DNA of 58,943 nt from Utricularia gibba (GCA_002189035.1 NEEC01000258.1:1-58943), one strand, 5' to 3'. Positions 38,843 through 51,896 are shown, counted from the first letter of the stretch. Program-made: numbers and translations. The notes: generated by a model not told the origin, from the letters alone.

Positions 38843-39428
38843 ACCGAGAGTTAGTTGTAGTCCGGCAAATAAAGTGATGTATTTATTATCGTTCGGTTTT
38901 CGGGGCTGCCTACATGGTTTTTCAAGGAACCGCTTCTCGTTTTGTGGCGGCCAGTCTCGCTGGGAACTTGGTCCTTGACCCGATTCTGTATGGCTCATGA
39001 GGTCAACTGGATGCAAATCGATTAAAAAAAATGATGCATTTGTTTAAATTATGATGTCACGTGCACCCCACATGATTTTTTCAACAACTTACTTTATACT
39101 TGAGCAGGCGGTCTTTGGGTGCACCTGGAACGGGACAAAGGTAAGTTTGGCTTGCACCGAGAGTTAGTTGTAGTCCGGCAAATAAAGTGATGTATTTATT
39201 ATCGTTCGTTTTTCGGGGGCTGCCTACATGGTTTTTCAAGGAACCGCTTCTCGTTTTGGCGGCCAGTCTCGCTGGGAACTTGGTCCTTGACCCCGATTCT
39301 GTATGGCTCATGAGGTCAACTGGATGCAAATCGATTAAAAAAAATGATGCATTTGTTTAAATTACGATGTCACGTGCACCCCACATGATTTTTTAACAAC
39401 TACTTTATACTGAGGAGGCGGTTTGGGG

Positions 39429-39729
39429 GCACTTGGAACGGAAAAAGATAGCTTAGGCTTGCCCAAAGTAAGTTGTAGCCGGCAAAGAAAGTGATGTATT
39501 TATTAACGTTCGGTTTTCGGTGTGCCTACATGGTTTTTCAAGGAACAGCTTCTCGTTTTGTGGCGGCCAGTCTCGCTAGGAACTTGGTCCGGGCCCCGAT
39601 TCTTATGGCTCATGAGGTCAACTGGATGCAAATCGATTAAAAAATGATGCATTTGTTTAAATTATGATGTCACGTGCACCCCATGATTTTTTCAACAACT
39701 TACTTTATACTTGAGCAGGCGGTCTTTGG
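39429..39729 (+). repeat. A-type monomer 10 of zone 2 (A then B)
   Basis: A through ctaggaacttggtccgggcc, then B from tcaactgg. The upstream CACGTG is intact. The next A copy is 1,556 bp away, about 5 monomers. Confidence 0.75.
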
Positions 39730-40984
39730 GTGCACTTGGAACGGGACAAAGGTAAGGTTGGCTTGCACCGAGAGTTAGTTGTAGTCCGGCAAATAAAGTG
39801 ATGTATTTATTATCGTTCGGTTTTCGGGGGCTGCCTACATGGTTTTTCAAGGAACCGCTTCTCGTTTTGTGGCGGCCAGTCTCGCTGGGAACTTGGTCCT
39901 TGACCCGATTCTGTATGGCTCATGAGGTCAACTGGATGCAAATCGATTAAAAAAAATGATGCATTTGTTTAAATTATGATGTCACGTGCACCCCACATGA
40001 TTTTTTCAACAACTTACTTTATACTTGAGCAGGCGGTCTTTGGGTGCACCTGGAACGGGACAAAGGTAAGGTTTGGCTTGCACCGAGAGTTAGTTGTAGT
40101 CCGGCAAATAAAGTGATGTATTTATTATCGTTCGGTTTTCGGGGGCTGCCTACATGGTTTTTCAAGGAACCGCTTCTCGTTTTGTGGCGGCCAGTCTCGC
40201 TGGGAACTTGGTCCTTGACCCGATTCTGTATGGCTCATGAGGTCAACTGGATGCAAATCGATTAAAAAAAATGATGCATTTGTTTAAATTATGATGTCAC
40301 GTGCACCCCACATGATTTTTTCAACAACTTACTTTATACTTGAGCAGGCGGTCTTTGGGTGCACCTGGAACGGGACAAAGGTAAGTTTGGCTTGCACCGA
40401 GAGTTAGTTGTAGTCCGGCAAATAAAGTGATGTATTTATTATCGTTCGGTTTTCGGGGCTGCCTACATGGTTTTTCAAGGAACCGCTTCTCGTTTTGTGG
40501 CGGCCAGTCTCGCTGGGAACTTGGTCCTTGACCGATTCTGTATGGCTCATGAGGTCAACTGGATGCAAATCGATTAAAAAAAATGATGCATTTGTTTAAA
40601 TTATGATGTCACGTGCACCCCACATGATTTTTTCAACAACTTACTTTATACTTGAGCAGGCGGTCTTTGGGTGCACCTGGAACGGGACAAAGGTAAGTTT
40701 GGCTTGCACCGAGAGTTAGTTGTAGTCCGGCAAATAAAGTGATGTATTTATTATCGTTCGTTTTTCGGGGGCTGCCTACATGGTTTTTCAAGGAACCGCT
40801 TCTCGTTTTGTGGCGGCCAGTCTCGCTGGGAACTTGGTCCTTGACCCCGATTTGTATGGCTCATGAGGTCAACTGGATGCAAATCGATAAAAAAAATGAT
40901 GCATTTGTTTAAATTATGATGTCACGTGCACCCCACATGATTTTTTTAACAACTTACTTTATACTTGAGCAGGCGGTCTTGGGG

Positions 40985-41277
40985 GCACTTGGAACCGGAA
41001 AAAGATCAGCTTAGGCTTGCCCAAAGTAAGTTGTAGCCCGGCAAAGAAAGTGATGTATTTATTAACGTTCGGTTTTCGGGGCCCTACATGGTTTTTCAAG
41101 GAACCGCTTCTCGTTTTGTGGCGGCCAGCTGGAACTTGGTCCCCCGATTCTTTATGGCTCATGAGGTCAAAGGATGCAAATCGAAAAAAAATGATGCATT
41201 TGTTTAAATTACGATGTCACGTGCACCCCACATGATTTTTTCAACAACTTACTTTATACTTGAGCAGCGGTCTTTGG
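40985..41277 (+). repeat. A-type monomer 11 of zone 2 (A/B mixture)
   Basis: A leader and centre, B-like aaccgc, then a short gap in the core end (ccagctggaac) and A-like ctttatgg. The next A copy is 2,166 bp away, about 7 monomers. Confidence 0.7.
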
Positions 41278-43150
41278 GTGCACCTGGAACGGGACAAAGG
41301 TAAGGTTTGGCTTGCACCGAGAGTTAGTTGTAGTCCGGCAAATAAAGTGATGTATTTATTATCGTTCGTTTTCGGGGCTGCCTACATGGTTTTTCAAGGA
41401 ACCGCTTCTCGTTTTGTGGCGGCCAGTCTCGCTGGGAACTTGGTCCTTGACCCCGATTCTGTATGGCTCATGAGGTCAACTGGATGCAAATCGATTAAAA
41501 AAATGATGCATTTGTTTAAATTATGATGTCACGTGCACCCCACATGATTTTTTCAAACTTACTTTATACTGAGCAGGCGGTCTTTGGGTGCACCTGGAAC
41601 GGGACAAAGGTAAGGTTGGCTTGCACGAGAGTTAGTTGTAGTCCGGCAAAAAAGTGATGTATTTATTATCGTTCGGTTTTCGGGGGCTGCCTACATGGTT
41701 TTTCAAGGAACCGCTTCTCGTTTTGTGGCGGCCAGTCTCGCTGGGAACTTGGTCCTTGACCCCGATTCTGTATGGCTCATGAGGTCAACTGGATGCAAAT
41801 CGATTAAAAAAAATGATGCATTTGTTTAAATTATGATGTCACGTGCACCCCACATGATTTTTTCAACAACTTACTTTATACTTGAGCAGGCGGTCTTTGG
41901 GTGCACCTGGAACGGGACAAAGGTAAGTTTGGCTTGCACCGAAGTTAGTTGTAGTCCGGCAAATAAAGTGATGTATTTATTATCGTTCGGTTTTCGGGGG
42001 CTGCCTACATGGTTTTTCAAGGAACCGCTTCTCGTTTTGTGGCGGCCAGTCTCGCTGGGAACTTGGTCCTTCCCCGATTCTGTATGGCTCATGAGGTCAA
42101 CTGGATGCAAATCGATTAAAAAAATGATGCATTTGTTTAAATTATGATGTCACGTGCACCCCACATGATTTTTTCAACAACTTACTTTATACTTGAGCAG
42201 GCGGTCTTTGGGTGCACCTGGAACGGGACAAAGGTAAGTTGGCTTGCACCGAGAGTTAGTTGTAGTCCGGCAAATAAAGTGATGTATTTATTATCGTTCG
42301 GTTTTCGGGGGCTGCCTACATGGTTTTTCAAGGAACCGCTTCTCGTTTTGTGGCGGCCAGTCTCGCTGGGAACTTGGTCCTTGACCCCGATTCTGTATGG
42401 CTCATGAGGTCAACTGGATGCAAATCGATTAAAAAAAATGATGCATTTGTTTAAATTATGATGTCACGTGCACCCCACATGATTTTTTCAACAACTTACT
42501 TTATACTTGAGCAGGCGGTCTTTGGGTGCACCTGGAACGGGACAAAGGTAAGTTTGGCTTGCACCGAGAGTTAGTTGTAGTCCGGCAAATAAAGTGATGT
42601 ATTTATTATCGTTCGGTTTTCGGGGGCTGCCTACATGGTTTTTCAAGGAACCGCTTCTCGTTTTGTGGCGGCCAGTCTCGCTGGGAACTTGGTCCTTGAC
42701 CCGATTCTGTATGGCTCATGAGGTCAACTGGATGCAAATCGATAAAAAAAATGATGCATTTGTTTAAATTATGATGTCACGTGCACCCCACATGATTTTT
42801 TCAACAACTTACTTTATACTTGAGCAGGCGGTCTTTGGGTGCACCTGGAACGGGACAAAGGTAATGTTTGGCTTGCACCGAGAGTTAGTTGTAGTCCGGC
42901 AAATAAAGTGATGTATTTATTATCGTTCGTTTTTCGGGGGCTGCCTACATGGTTTTCAAGGAACCGCTTCTCGTTTTGTGGCGGCCAGTCTCGCTGGGAA
43001 CTTGGTCCTTGACCCCATTCTGTGGCTCATGAGGTCAACTGGATGCAAATCGATAAAAAAAATGATGCATTTGTTTAAATTACGATGTCACGTGCACCCC
43101 ACATGATTTTTTTAACAACATACTTTATACATGAGGAGGCGGTCTTGGGG

Positions 43151-43455
43151 GCACTTGGAACCGGAAAAAGATCAGCTTAGGCCTTGGCCCAAAGTAAGTT
43201 GTAGCCCGGCAAAGAAAGTGATGTATTTATTAACGTTCGGTTTTCGGTTGCCTACATGGTTTTTCAAGGAACAGCTTCTCGTTTTGTGGCGGCCAGTCTG
43301 CTGGAACTTGGTCCCCCGCGATTCTTTATGGCTCATGAGGTCAAAAGGATACAAATCAATGAATAAAATGATGCATTTGTTTAAATTACGATATCACGTG
43401 CACCCCACATGATTTTTTCAACAACTTACTTTATACTTGAGCAGGCGGTCTTTGG
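43151..43455 (+). repeat. A-type monomer 12 of zone 2
   Basis: An A copy with atacaaatcaatg at 43349 on and a B-like ggtcaa. The next A copy is 2,478 bp away, about 8 monomers. Confidence 0.8.
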
Positions 43456-44086
43456 GTGCACCTGGAACGGGACAAAGGTAAGGTTTGGCTTGCACCGAGA
43501 GTTAGTTGTAGTCCGGCAAATAAAGTGATGTATTTATTATCGTTCGGTTTTCGGGGGCTGCCTACATGGTTTTTCAAGGAACCGCTTCTCGTTTTGTGGC
43601 GGCCAGTCTCGCTGGGAACTTGGTCCTTGACCCCGATTCTGTATGGCTCATGAGGTCAACTGGATGCAAATCGATTAAAAAAAAATGATGCATTTGTTTA
43701 AATTATGATGTCACGTGCACCCCACATGATTTTTTCAACAACTTACTTTATACTTGAGCAGGCGGTCTTTGGGTGCACCTGGAACGGGACAAAGGTAATG
43801 TTTGGCTTGCACCGAGAGTTAGTTGTAGTCCGGCAAATAAAGTGATGTATTTATTATCGTTCGTTTTTCGGGGGCTGCCTACATGGTTTTTCAAGGAACC
43901 GCTTCTCGTTTTGTGGCGGCCAGTCTCGCTGGGAACTTGGTCCTTGACCCCGATTCTGTATGGCTCATGAGGTCAACTGGATGCAAATCGATTAAAAAAA
44001 ATGATGCATTTGTTTAAATTATGATGTCACGTGCACCCCACATGATTTTTTTAACAACTACTTTATACTGAGCAGGCGGTCTTGGG

Positions 44087-44377
44087 GCACTTGGAACGGA
44101 CAAATAGTTAGGCTTGCACCAGAGTTAGTTGTAGTCCGGCAAATAAAGTGATGTATTTATTATCGTTCGGTTTTCGGGTTGCCTACATGGTTTTCAAGGA
44201 ACCGCTTCTCGTTTTGTGCGGCCAGTCTCGCTGGAACTTGGTCATTCTGTATGGCTCATGAGGTCAACTGGATGCAAATCGAATAAAAATGATGCATTTG
44301 TTTAAATTATGATGTCACGTGCACCCCACATGATTTTTTCAACAACTTACTTTATACTTGAGCAGGCGGTCTTTTGG
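44087..44377 (+). repeat. A/B mixed monomer with small gaps
   Basis: Reads cacttggaacggacaaatag and then ttaggcttgcacc, mixing the A start with a B leader. It has gtgcggcc in place of gtggcggcc and lacks the gtcc...accccg segment (ggtcattctg). It resembles the zone 1 mixtures although it lies in clean zone 2. Confidence 0.65.
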
Positions 44378-45628
44378 GTGCACCTGGAACGGGACAAAGG
44401 TAATGTTGGCTTGCACGAGAGTTAGTTGTAGTCCGGCAAATAAAGTGATGTATTTATTATCGTTCGGTTTTCGGGGGCTGCCTACATGGTTTTTCAAGGA
44501 ACCGCTTCTCGTTTTGTGGCGGCCAGTCTCGCTGGGAACTTGGTCCTTGACCCCGATTCTGTATGGCTCATGAGGTCAACTGGATGCAAATCGATTAAAA
44601 AAAATGATGCATTTGTTTAAATTATGATGTCACGTGCACCCCACATGATTTTTTCAACAACTTACTTTATACTTGAGCAGGCGGTCTTTGGGTGCACTGG
44701 AACGGACAAAGGTAAGGTTGGCTTGCACGAGAGTTAGTTGTAGTCCGGCAAATAAAGTGATGTATTTATTATCGTTCGTTTTCGGGGGCTGCCTACATGG
44801 TTTTTCAAGGAACCGCTTCTCGTTTTTGGCGGCCAGTCTCGCTGGGAACTTGGTCCTTGACCCCGATTCTGTATGGCTCATGAGGTCAACTGGATGCAAA
44901 TCGATTAAAAAAAATGATGCATTTGTTTAAATTATGATGTCACGTGCACCCCACATGATTTTTTCAACAACTTACTTTATACTTGAGCAGGCGGTCTTTG
45001 GGTGCACTGGAACGGGACAAAGGTAAGTTTGGCTTGCACCGAGAGTTAGTTGTAGTCCGGCAAATAAAGTGATGTATTTATTATCGTTCGGTTTTCGGGG
45101 GCTGCCTACATGGTTTTTCAAGGAACCGCTTCTCGTTTTGTGGCGGCCAGTCTCGCTGGGAACTTGGTCCTTGACCCGATTCTGTATGGCTCATGAGGTC
45201 AACTGGATGCAAATCGATTAAAAAAATGATGCATTTGTTTAAATTATGATGTCACGTGCACCCCACATGATTTTTTCAACAACTTACTTTATACTTGAGC
45301 AGGCGGTCTTTGGGTGCACCTGGAACGGGACAAAGGTAATGTTTGGCTTGCACCGAGAGTTAGTTGTAGTCCGGCAAATAAAGTGATGTATTTATTATCG
45401 TTCGGTTTTCGGGGGCTGCCTACATGGTTTTTCAAGGAACCGCTTCTCGTTTTGTGGCGGCCAGTCTCGCTGGGAACTTGGTCCTTGACCCCATTCTGTA
45501 TGGCTCATGAGGTCAACTGGATGCAAATCGATAAAAAAAATGATGCATTTGTTTAAATTATGATGTCACGTGCACCCCACATGATTTTTTTAACAACATA
45601 CTTTATACATGAGAGGCGGTCTTGGGGG

Positions 45629-45937
45629 GCACTTGGAACCGGAAAAAGATCAGCTTAGGCCTTGGCCCAAAGTAAGTTGTAGCCGGCAAAGAAAGTGATG
45701 TATTTATTAACGTTCGGTTTTCGGTGTTGCCTACATGGTTTTTCAAGGAACAGCTTCTCGTTTTGTGGCGGCCAGTCTCGCTGGAACTTGGTCCGGGCCC
45801 CGATTCTGTATGGCTCATGAGGTCAACTGGATGCAAATCAATGAAAAAAATGATGCATTTGTTTAAATTATGATATCACGTGCACCCCACATGATTTTTT
45901 CAACAACTTACTTTATACTTGAGCAGGCGGTCTTTGG
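45629..45937 (+). repeat. A-type monomer 13 of zone 2 (A then B)
   Basis: A through ggtccgggcc, then B-like tgtatgg and tcaactgg, ending atgcaaatcaatg. Four monomers later (1,253 bp) the array turns into family C. Confidence 0.78.
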
Positions 45938-46881
45938 GTGCACCTGGAACGGACAAAGGTAAGGTTTGGCTTGCACCGAGTTAGTTGTAGTCCGGCAAAT
46001 AAAGTGATGTATTTATTATCGTTCGGTTTTCGGGGGCTGCCTACATGGTTTTTCAAGGAACCGCTTCTCGTTTTGTGGCGGCCAGTCTCGCTGGGAACTT
46101 GGTCCTTGACCCCGATTCTGTATGGCTCATGAGGTCAACTGGATGCAAATCGATTAAAAAAAATGATGCATTTGTTTAAATTATGATGTCACGTGCACCC
46201 CACATGATTTTTTCAACAACTTACTTTATACTTGAGCAGGCGGTCTTTGGGTGCACTGGAACGGGACAAAGGTAAGGTTTGGCTTGCACGAGAGTTAGTT
46301 GTAGTCCGGCAAATAAAGTGATGTATTTATTATCGTTCGGTTTTCGGGGGTGCCTACATGGTTTTTCAAGGAACCGCTTCTCGTTTTGTGGCGGCCAGTC
46401 TCGCTGGGAACTTGGTCCTTGACCCGATTCTGTATGGCTCATGAGGTCAACTGGATGCAAATCGATTAAAAAAAATGATGCATTTGTTTAAATTATGATG
46501 TCACGTGCACCCCACATGATTTTTTCAACAACTTACTTTATACTTGAGCAGGCGGTCTTTGGGTGCACCTGGAACGGGACAAAGGTAAGGTTGGCTTGCA
46601 TCGAGAGTTAGTTGTAGTCCGGCAAATAAAGTGATGTATTTATTATCGTTCGCTTTTCGGGGGCTGCCTACATGGTTTTTTCAAGGAACCGCTTCTCGTT
46701 TTGTGGCGGCCAGTCTCGCTGGGAACTTGGTCCTTGACCCCCGATTCTGTATGGCTCATGAGGTCAACTGGATGCAAATCGATTAAAAAAAAAATGATGC
46801 ATTTGTTTAAATTACGATGTCACGTGCACCCCACATGATTTTTTCAACAACTTACTTTATACTTGAGCAGGCGGTCTTTGG

Positions 46882-47190
46882 GTGCACCTAGGAACGGGAC
46901 AAAGGTAAGTTTGGCTTGCACCGAGAGTTAGTTGTAGTCCGGCAAATAAAGTGATGTATTTATTAACGTTCAGTTTTGGGGGCTGCCTACATGGTTTTTC
47001 AAGGAACAGCTTCTCGTTTTGTGGCGGCCAGTCTCGCTGGGAACTTGGTCCTTGACCCGATTATGTATGCTCATGAGGTCAACCGGATGCAAATCGATTA
47101 AAAAAATGATGCTTGTTTAAATTACGATATCACGTGCACCCCACATGATTTTTTCAACAACTTACTTTATACTTGAGGAGGCGGTCTTGG
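46882..47190 (+). repeat. Chimeric B-to-C monomer: zone 2/3 junction
   Basis: The first part is B (gtaagtttggc, ttgcaccgag, tagtccggc up to about 46,942). The rest is C (ttaacgttcag from about 46,963, aacagc, gattatgtatgc, tcaaccgg, acgatatcacg). The switch lies within about 25 bp. All copies to the right are C and those to the left are A or B. Confidence 0.85.
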
Positions 47191-49696
47191 GTGCACCTAG
47201 AACGGGACAAAGGTCAGGTTTGGCTTGCGCCGAGAGTTAGTTGTAGCTCGGCAAATAAAGTGATGTATTTATTAACGTTCAGTTTTTGGGGGCTGCCTAC
47301 ATGGTTTTTCAAGGAACAGCTTCTCGTTTTGTGGCGGCCAGTCTCGCTGGGAACTTGGTCCTTGACCCCGATTCTGTATGGCTCATGAGGTCAACCGGAT
47401 GCAAATCGATTAAAGAAAATGATGCCTTTCTTTAAATTACGATATCACGTGCACCCCACATGATTTTTTCAACAACTTGCTTTATACTTGAGGAGGCGGT
47501 CTTGGGGTGCACCTAGAACGGGACAAAGGTCAGGTTTGGCTTGCGTTGAGAGTTAGTTGTAGCTCGGAAAATAAAGTGATGTATTTATTAACGTTCAGTT
47601 TTGGGGGCTGCCTACATGGTTTTTCAAGGAACAGCTTCTCGTTTTGTGGCGGCCAGTCTCGCTGGGAACTTGGTCCTTGACCCCGATTATGTATGCTCAT
47701 GAGGTCAACCGGATGCAAATTGATTAAAAAAAATGATGCTTGTTTAAATTACGATATCACGTGCACCCCACATGATTTTTTCAAACTTACTTTATACTTG
47801 AGGAGGCGGTCTTGGGTGCACCTGAACGGGACAAAGGTCAGGTTTGGCTTGCGCCGAGAGTTAGTTGTAGCTCGGAAAATAAAGTGATGTATTTATTAAC
47901 GTTCAGTTTTGGGGGGCTGCCTACATGGTTTTTCAAGGAACCGCTTCTCGTTTTGTGGCGGCCAGTCTCGCTGGGAACTTGGTCCTTGACCCCGATTCTG
48001 TATGGCTCATGAGGTCAACCGGATGCAAATCGATTAAAGAAAATGATGCCTTTGTTTAAATTACGATATCACGTGCACCCACATGATTTTTTCAACAACT
48101 TACTTTATACTTGAGGAGGCGGTCTTGGGGTGCACCTAGAACGGGACAAAGGTCAGGTTTGGCTTGCGTTGAGAGTTAGTTGTAGCTCGGCAAATAAAGT
48201 GATGTATTTATTAACGTTCAGTTTTTGGGGGCTGCCTACATGGTTTTTCAAGGAACAGCTTCTCGTTTTGTGGCGGCCAGTCTCGCTGGGAACTTGGTCC
48301 TGACCCCGATTCTGTATGGCTCATGAGGTCAACCGGATGGAAATCGATTAAAGAAAATGATGCCTTTCTTTAAATTACGATATCACGTGCACCCACATGA
48401 TTTTTTCAACAACTTGCTTTATACTTGAGGAGGCGGTCTTGGGGTGCACCTGGAACGGGACAAAGGTCAGGTTTGGCTTGCCGAGAGTTAGTTGTAGCTC
48501 GGAAAATAAAGTGATGTATTTATTAACGTTCAGTTTTTGGGGGCTGCCTACATGGTTTTTCAAGGAACAGCTTCTCGTTTTGTGGCGGCCAGTCTCGCTG
48601 GGAACTTGGTCCTTGACCCCGATTCTGTATGCTCATGAGGTCAACCGGATGCAAATCGATTAAAGAAAATGATGCCTTTGTTTAAATTACGATATCACGT
48701 GCACCCCACATGATTTTTTTCAACAACTTACTTTATACTTGAGGAGGCGGTCTTGGGTGCACCTGGAACGGGACAAAGGTCAGGTTTGGCTTGCGCCGAG
48801 AGTTAGTTGTAGCTCGGAAAAATAAAGTGATGTATTTATTAACGTTCAGTTTTCGGGGCTGCCTACATGGTTTTTCAAGGAACAGCTTCTCGTTTTGTGG
48901 CGGCCAGTCTCGCTGGGAACTTGGTCCTTGACCCCGATTCTGTATGCTCATGAGGTCAACCGGATGCAAATCGATTAAAAAAAATGATGCCTTTGTTTAA
49001 ATTACGATATCACGTGCACCCCACATGATTTTTTCAACAACTTACTTTATACTTGAGGAGGCGGTCTTGGGGTGCACCTAGAACGGGACAAAGGTCAGGT
49101 TTGGCTTGCGCCGAGAGTTAGTTGTAGCTCGGCAAATAAAGTGATGTATTTATTAACGTTCAATTTTTGGGGGCTGCCTACATGGTTTTTCAAGGAACAG
49201 CTTCTCGTTTTGTGGCGGCCAGTCTCGCTGGGAACTTGGTCCTTGACCCGATTCTGTATGGCTCATGAGGTCAACCGGATGGAAATCGATTAAAAAAAAT
49301 GATGCCTTTCTTTAAATTACGATATCACGTGCACCCCACATGATTTTTTCAACAACTTACTTTATACTTGTGGAGGCGGTCTTGGGTGCACCTGGAACGG
49401 GACAAAGGTCAGGTTTGGCTTGCACCGAGAGTTAGTTGTAACTCGGAAAATAAAGTGATGTATTTATTAACGTTCAGTTTTGGGGGCTACCTACATGGTT
49501 TTTCAAGAAACAGCTTCTCGTTTTGTGGCGGCCAGTCTCGCTGGGAACTTGGTCCCCCCGATTCTGTATGGCTCATGAGGTCAACCGGATGGAAATCGAT
49601 TAAAGAAAATGATGCCTTTCTTTAAATTACGATATCACGTGCACCCCACATGATTTTTTCAACAACTTGCTTTATACTTGTGGAGGCGGTCTTGGG
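47191..49696 (+). repeat. Irregular C monomers (8 copies) before the regular units
   Basis: Copies start at 47191, 47507, 47816, 48130, 48444, 48757, 49072 and 49386. Subtype markers are shuffled, for example gcgttgag with gattctgtatgg at 48130. P-type markers (ttgtggagg, ctacctac, aagaaac) appear only in the last copy, which ends S-like. No stable higher-order order is seen here. Confidence 0.75.
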
Positions 49697-50954
49697 GTGC
49701 ACCTGGAACGGGACAAAGGTCAGGTTTGGCTTGCGCCGAGAGTTAGTTGTAACACGGCAAATAAAGTGATGTATTTATTAACGTTCAGTTTTTGGGGGCT
49801 GCCTACATGGTTTTTCAAGAAACAGCTTCTCGTTTTGTGGCGGCCAGTCTCGCTGGGAACTTGGTCCTTGACCCGATTATGTATTGCTCATGAGGTCAAC
49901 CGGATGCAAATTGATTAAAAAAATGATGCCTTGTTTAAATTACGATATCACGTGCACCCCACATGATTTTTTCAACAACTTACTTTATACTTGAGGAGGC
50001 GGTCTTGGGGTGCACCTAGAACGGGACAAAGGTCAGGTTTGGCTTGCGTTGAGAGTTAGTTGTAGCTCGGAAATAAAGTGATGTATTTATTAACGTTCAG
50101 TTTTGGGGGCTGCCTACATGGTTTTTCAAGGAACAGCTTCTCGTTTTGTGGCGGCCAGTCTCGCTGGGAACTTGGTCCTTGACCCCGATTATGTATTGCT
50201 CATGAGGTCAACCGGATGCAAATTGATTAAAAAAAAATGATGCCTTTGTTTAAATTACGATATCACGTGCACCCCACATGATTTTTTCACAACTTACTTT
50301 ATACTTGAGGAGGCGGTCTTGGGGTGCACCTAGAACGGGACAAAGGTCAGGTTTGGCTTGCGCCGAGAGTTAGTTGTAGCTCGGAAAATAAAGTGATGTA
50401 TTTATTAACGTTCAGTTTTGGGGGCTGCCTACATGGTTTTTCAAGGAACAGCTTCTCGTTTTTGTGGCGGCCAGTCTCGCTGGGAACTTGGTCCTTGACC
50501 CCGATTATGTATGGCTCATGAGGTCAACCGGATGGAAATCGATTAAAGAAAATGATGCCTTTGTTTAAATTACGATATCACGTGCACCCACATGATTTTT
50601 TCAACAACTTACTTTATACTTGAGGAGGCGGTCTTGGGGTGCACCTGGAACGGGACAAAGGTCAGGTTTGGCTTGCGCCGAGAGTTAGTTGTAGCTCGGC
50701 AAATAAAGTGATGTATTTATTAACGTTCAGTTTTTCGGGGGCTGCCTACATGGTTTTTCAAGGAACAGCTTCTCGTTTTGTGGCGGCCAGTCTCGCTAGG
50801 AAACTTGGTCGGGCCCCGATTCTTTATGGCTCATGAGGTCAACCGGATGGAAATCGATTAAAGAAAATGATGCCTTTCTTTAAATTACGATATCACGTGC
50901 ACCCCACATGATTTTTTCAACAACTTGCTTTATACTTGTGGAGGCGGTCTTGGG
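49697..50954 (+). repeat. C higher-order unit, 4 monomers (P-Q-R-S)
   Basis: P at 49697 (aacacgg, aagaaacagc, gtattgctc), Q at 50010 (gcgttgag), R at 50324 (gtatggctc, ggatgg), S at 50639 (ctaggaaacttggtcgggcc, ctttatgg, ctttctttaaatt). Confidence 0.75.
50324..50638 (+). repeat. Reference monomer, family C (315 bp, subtype R)
   Basis: An intact C copy. It differs from B by cctagaacgg, ggtcagg, gcgccgag, gctcggaaaataaag, ttaacgttcagttttggggg, ggaacagc, gattatgtatgg, tcaaccggatgg and gatgcctttg, and it ends acgatatcacg. It shares aacagc, ttaacg and gatatcacg with family A and the remaining body with B. C could therefore be an old A/B recombinant that later diverged, but this is inference. Confidence 0.85.
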
Positions 50955-51896
50955 GTGCACCTGGAACGGGACAAAGGTCAGGTTTGGCTTGCGCTAGAGT
51001 TAGTTGTAACACGGAAAATAAAGTGATGTATTTATTAACGTTCAGTTTTTGGGGGCTACCTACATGGTTTTTCAAGAACAGCTTCTCTCGTTTTGTGGCG
51101 GCCAGTCTCGCTGGGAACTTGGTCCTTGACCCGATTATGTATTGCTCATGAGGTCAACCGGATGCAAATTGATTAAAAAAAATGATGCCTTTGTTTAAAT
51201 TACGATATCACGTGCACCCCACATGATTTTTTCAACAACTTGCTTTATACTTGAGGAGGCGGTCTTGGGTGCACCTAGAACGGGACAAAGGTCAGGTTTG
51301 GCTTGCGTTGAGAGTTAGTTGTAGCTCGGAAAATAAAGTGATGTATTTATTAACGTTCAGTTTTGGGGGGCTGCCTACATGGTTTTTCAAGGAACAGCTT
51401 CTCGTTTTGTGGCGGCCAGTCTCGCTGGGAACTTGGTCCTTGACCCCGATTATGTATTGCTCATGAGGTCAACCGGATGCAAATTGATTAAAAAAAATGA
51501 TGCCATTGTTTAAATTACGATATCACGTGCACCCCACATGATTTTTTCAACAACTTACTTTATACTTGAGGAGGCGGTCTTGGGGTGCACCTAGAACGGG
51601 ACAAAGGTCAGTTTTGGCTTGCGCCGAGAGTTAGTTGTAGCCCGGCAAAGAAAGTGATGTATTTATTAACGTTCGGTTTTCGGGGGCTGCCTACATGGTT
51701 TTTCAAGGAACAGCTTCTCGTTTTGTGGCGGCCAGTCTCGCTGGAACTTGGTCGGGCCCCGATTCTTATGGCTCATGAGGTCAACCGGATGGAAATCGAT
51801 TAAAGAAAATGATGCCTTTCTTTAAATTACGATATCACGTGCACCCCACATGATTTTTTCAACAACTTGCTTTATACTTGTGGAGGCGGTCTTGGG
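50955..51896 (+). repeat. C higher-order unit, 3 monomers (P-Q-S)
   Basis: P at 50955, Q at 51269, S-like at 51585 (agcccggcaaagaaag, cggttttcggggg, cgggccccgattc). R is missing compared with the preceding unit. Confidence 0.72.

Larger units (their letters stand above)
20800..46945 (+). repeat. Zone 2: B-dominated array with sparse A monomers
   Basis: About 84 copies, mostly 313-317 bp, dominated by family B (accgc, ctgggaac, cttgaccccgattctgtatgg, tcaactggatgcaaatcgat, tatgatgtcacg). B subtypes differ in the leader (gtaagg, gtaagt or gtaatg before tttggc), in the T-run of cgttcg(g)tttt(t)cgg, and in the ends ccgattctg or ccatttctg. Thirteen A-type copies occur at whole-monomer spacing. The left limit is the end of a run of A-to-B chimeric monomers. 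The right limit is inside the chimeric monomer at 46,882-47,190. No gene is supported. Confidence 0.9.

Noticed and set aside
24822-45629. Large segmental duplication suggested by A-copy spacings 4-7-8 and 5-7-8 monomers
   Set aside because: The spacings match in part, but the subtype order and private bases of the two stretches did not agree on reading. Without an alignment this is left as coincidence.
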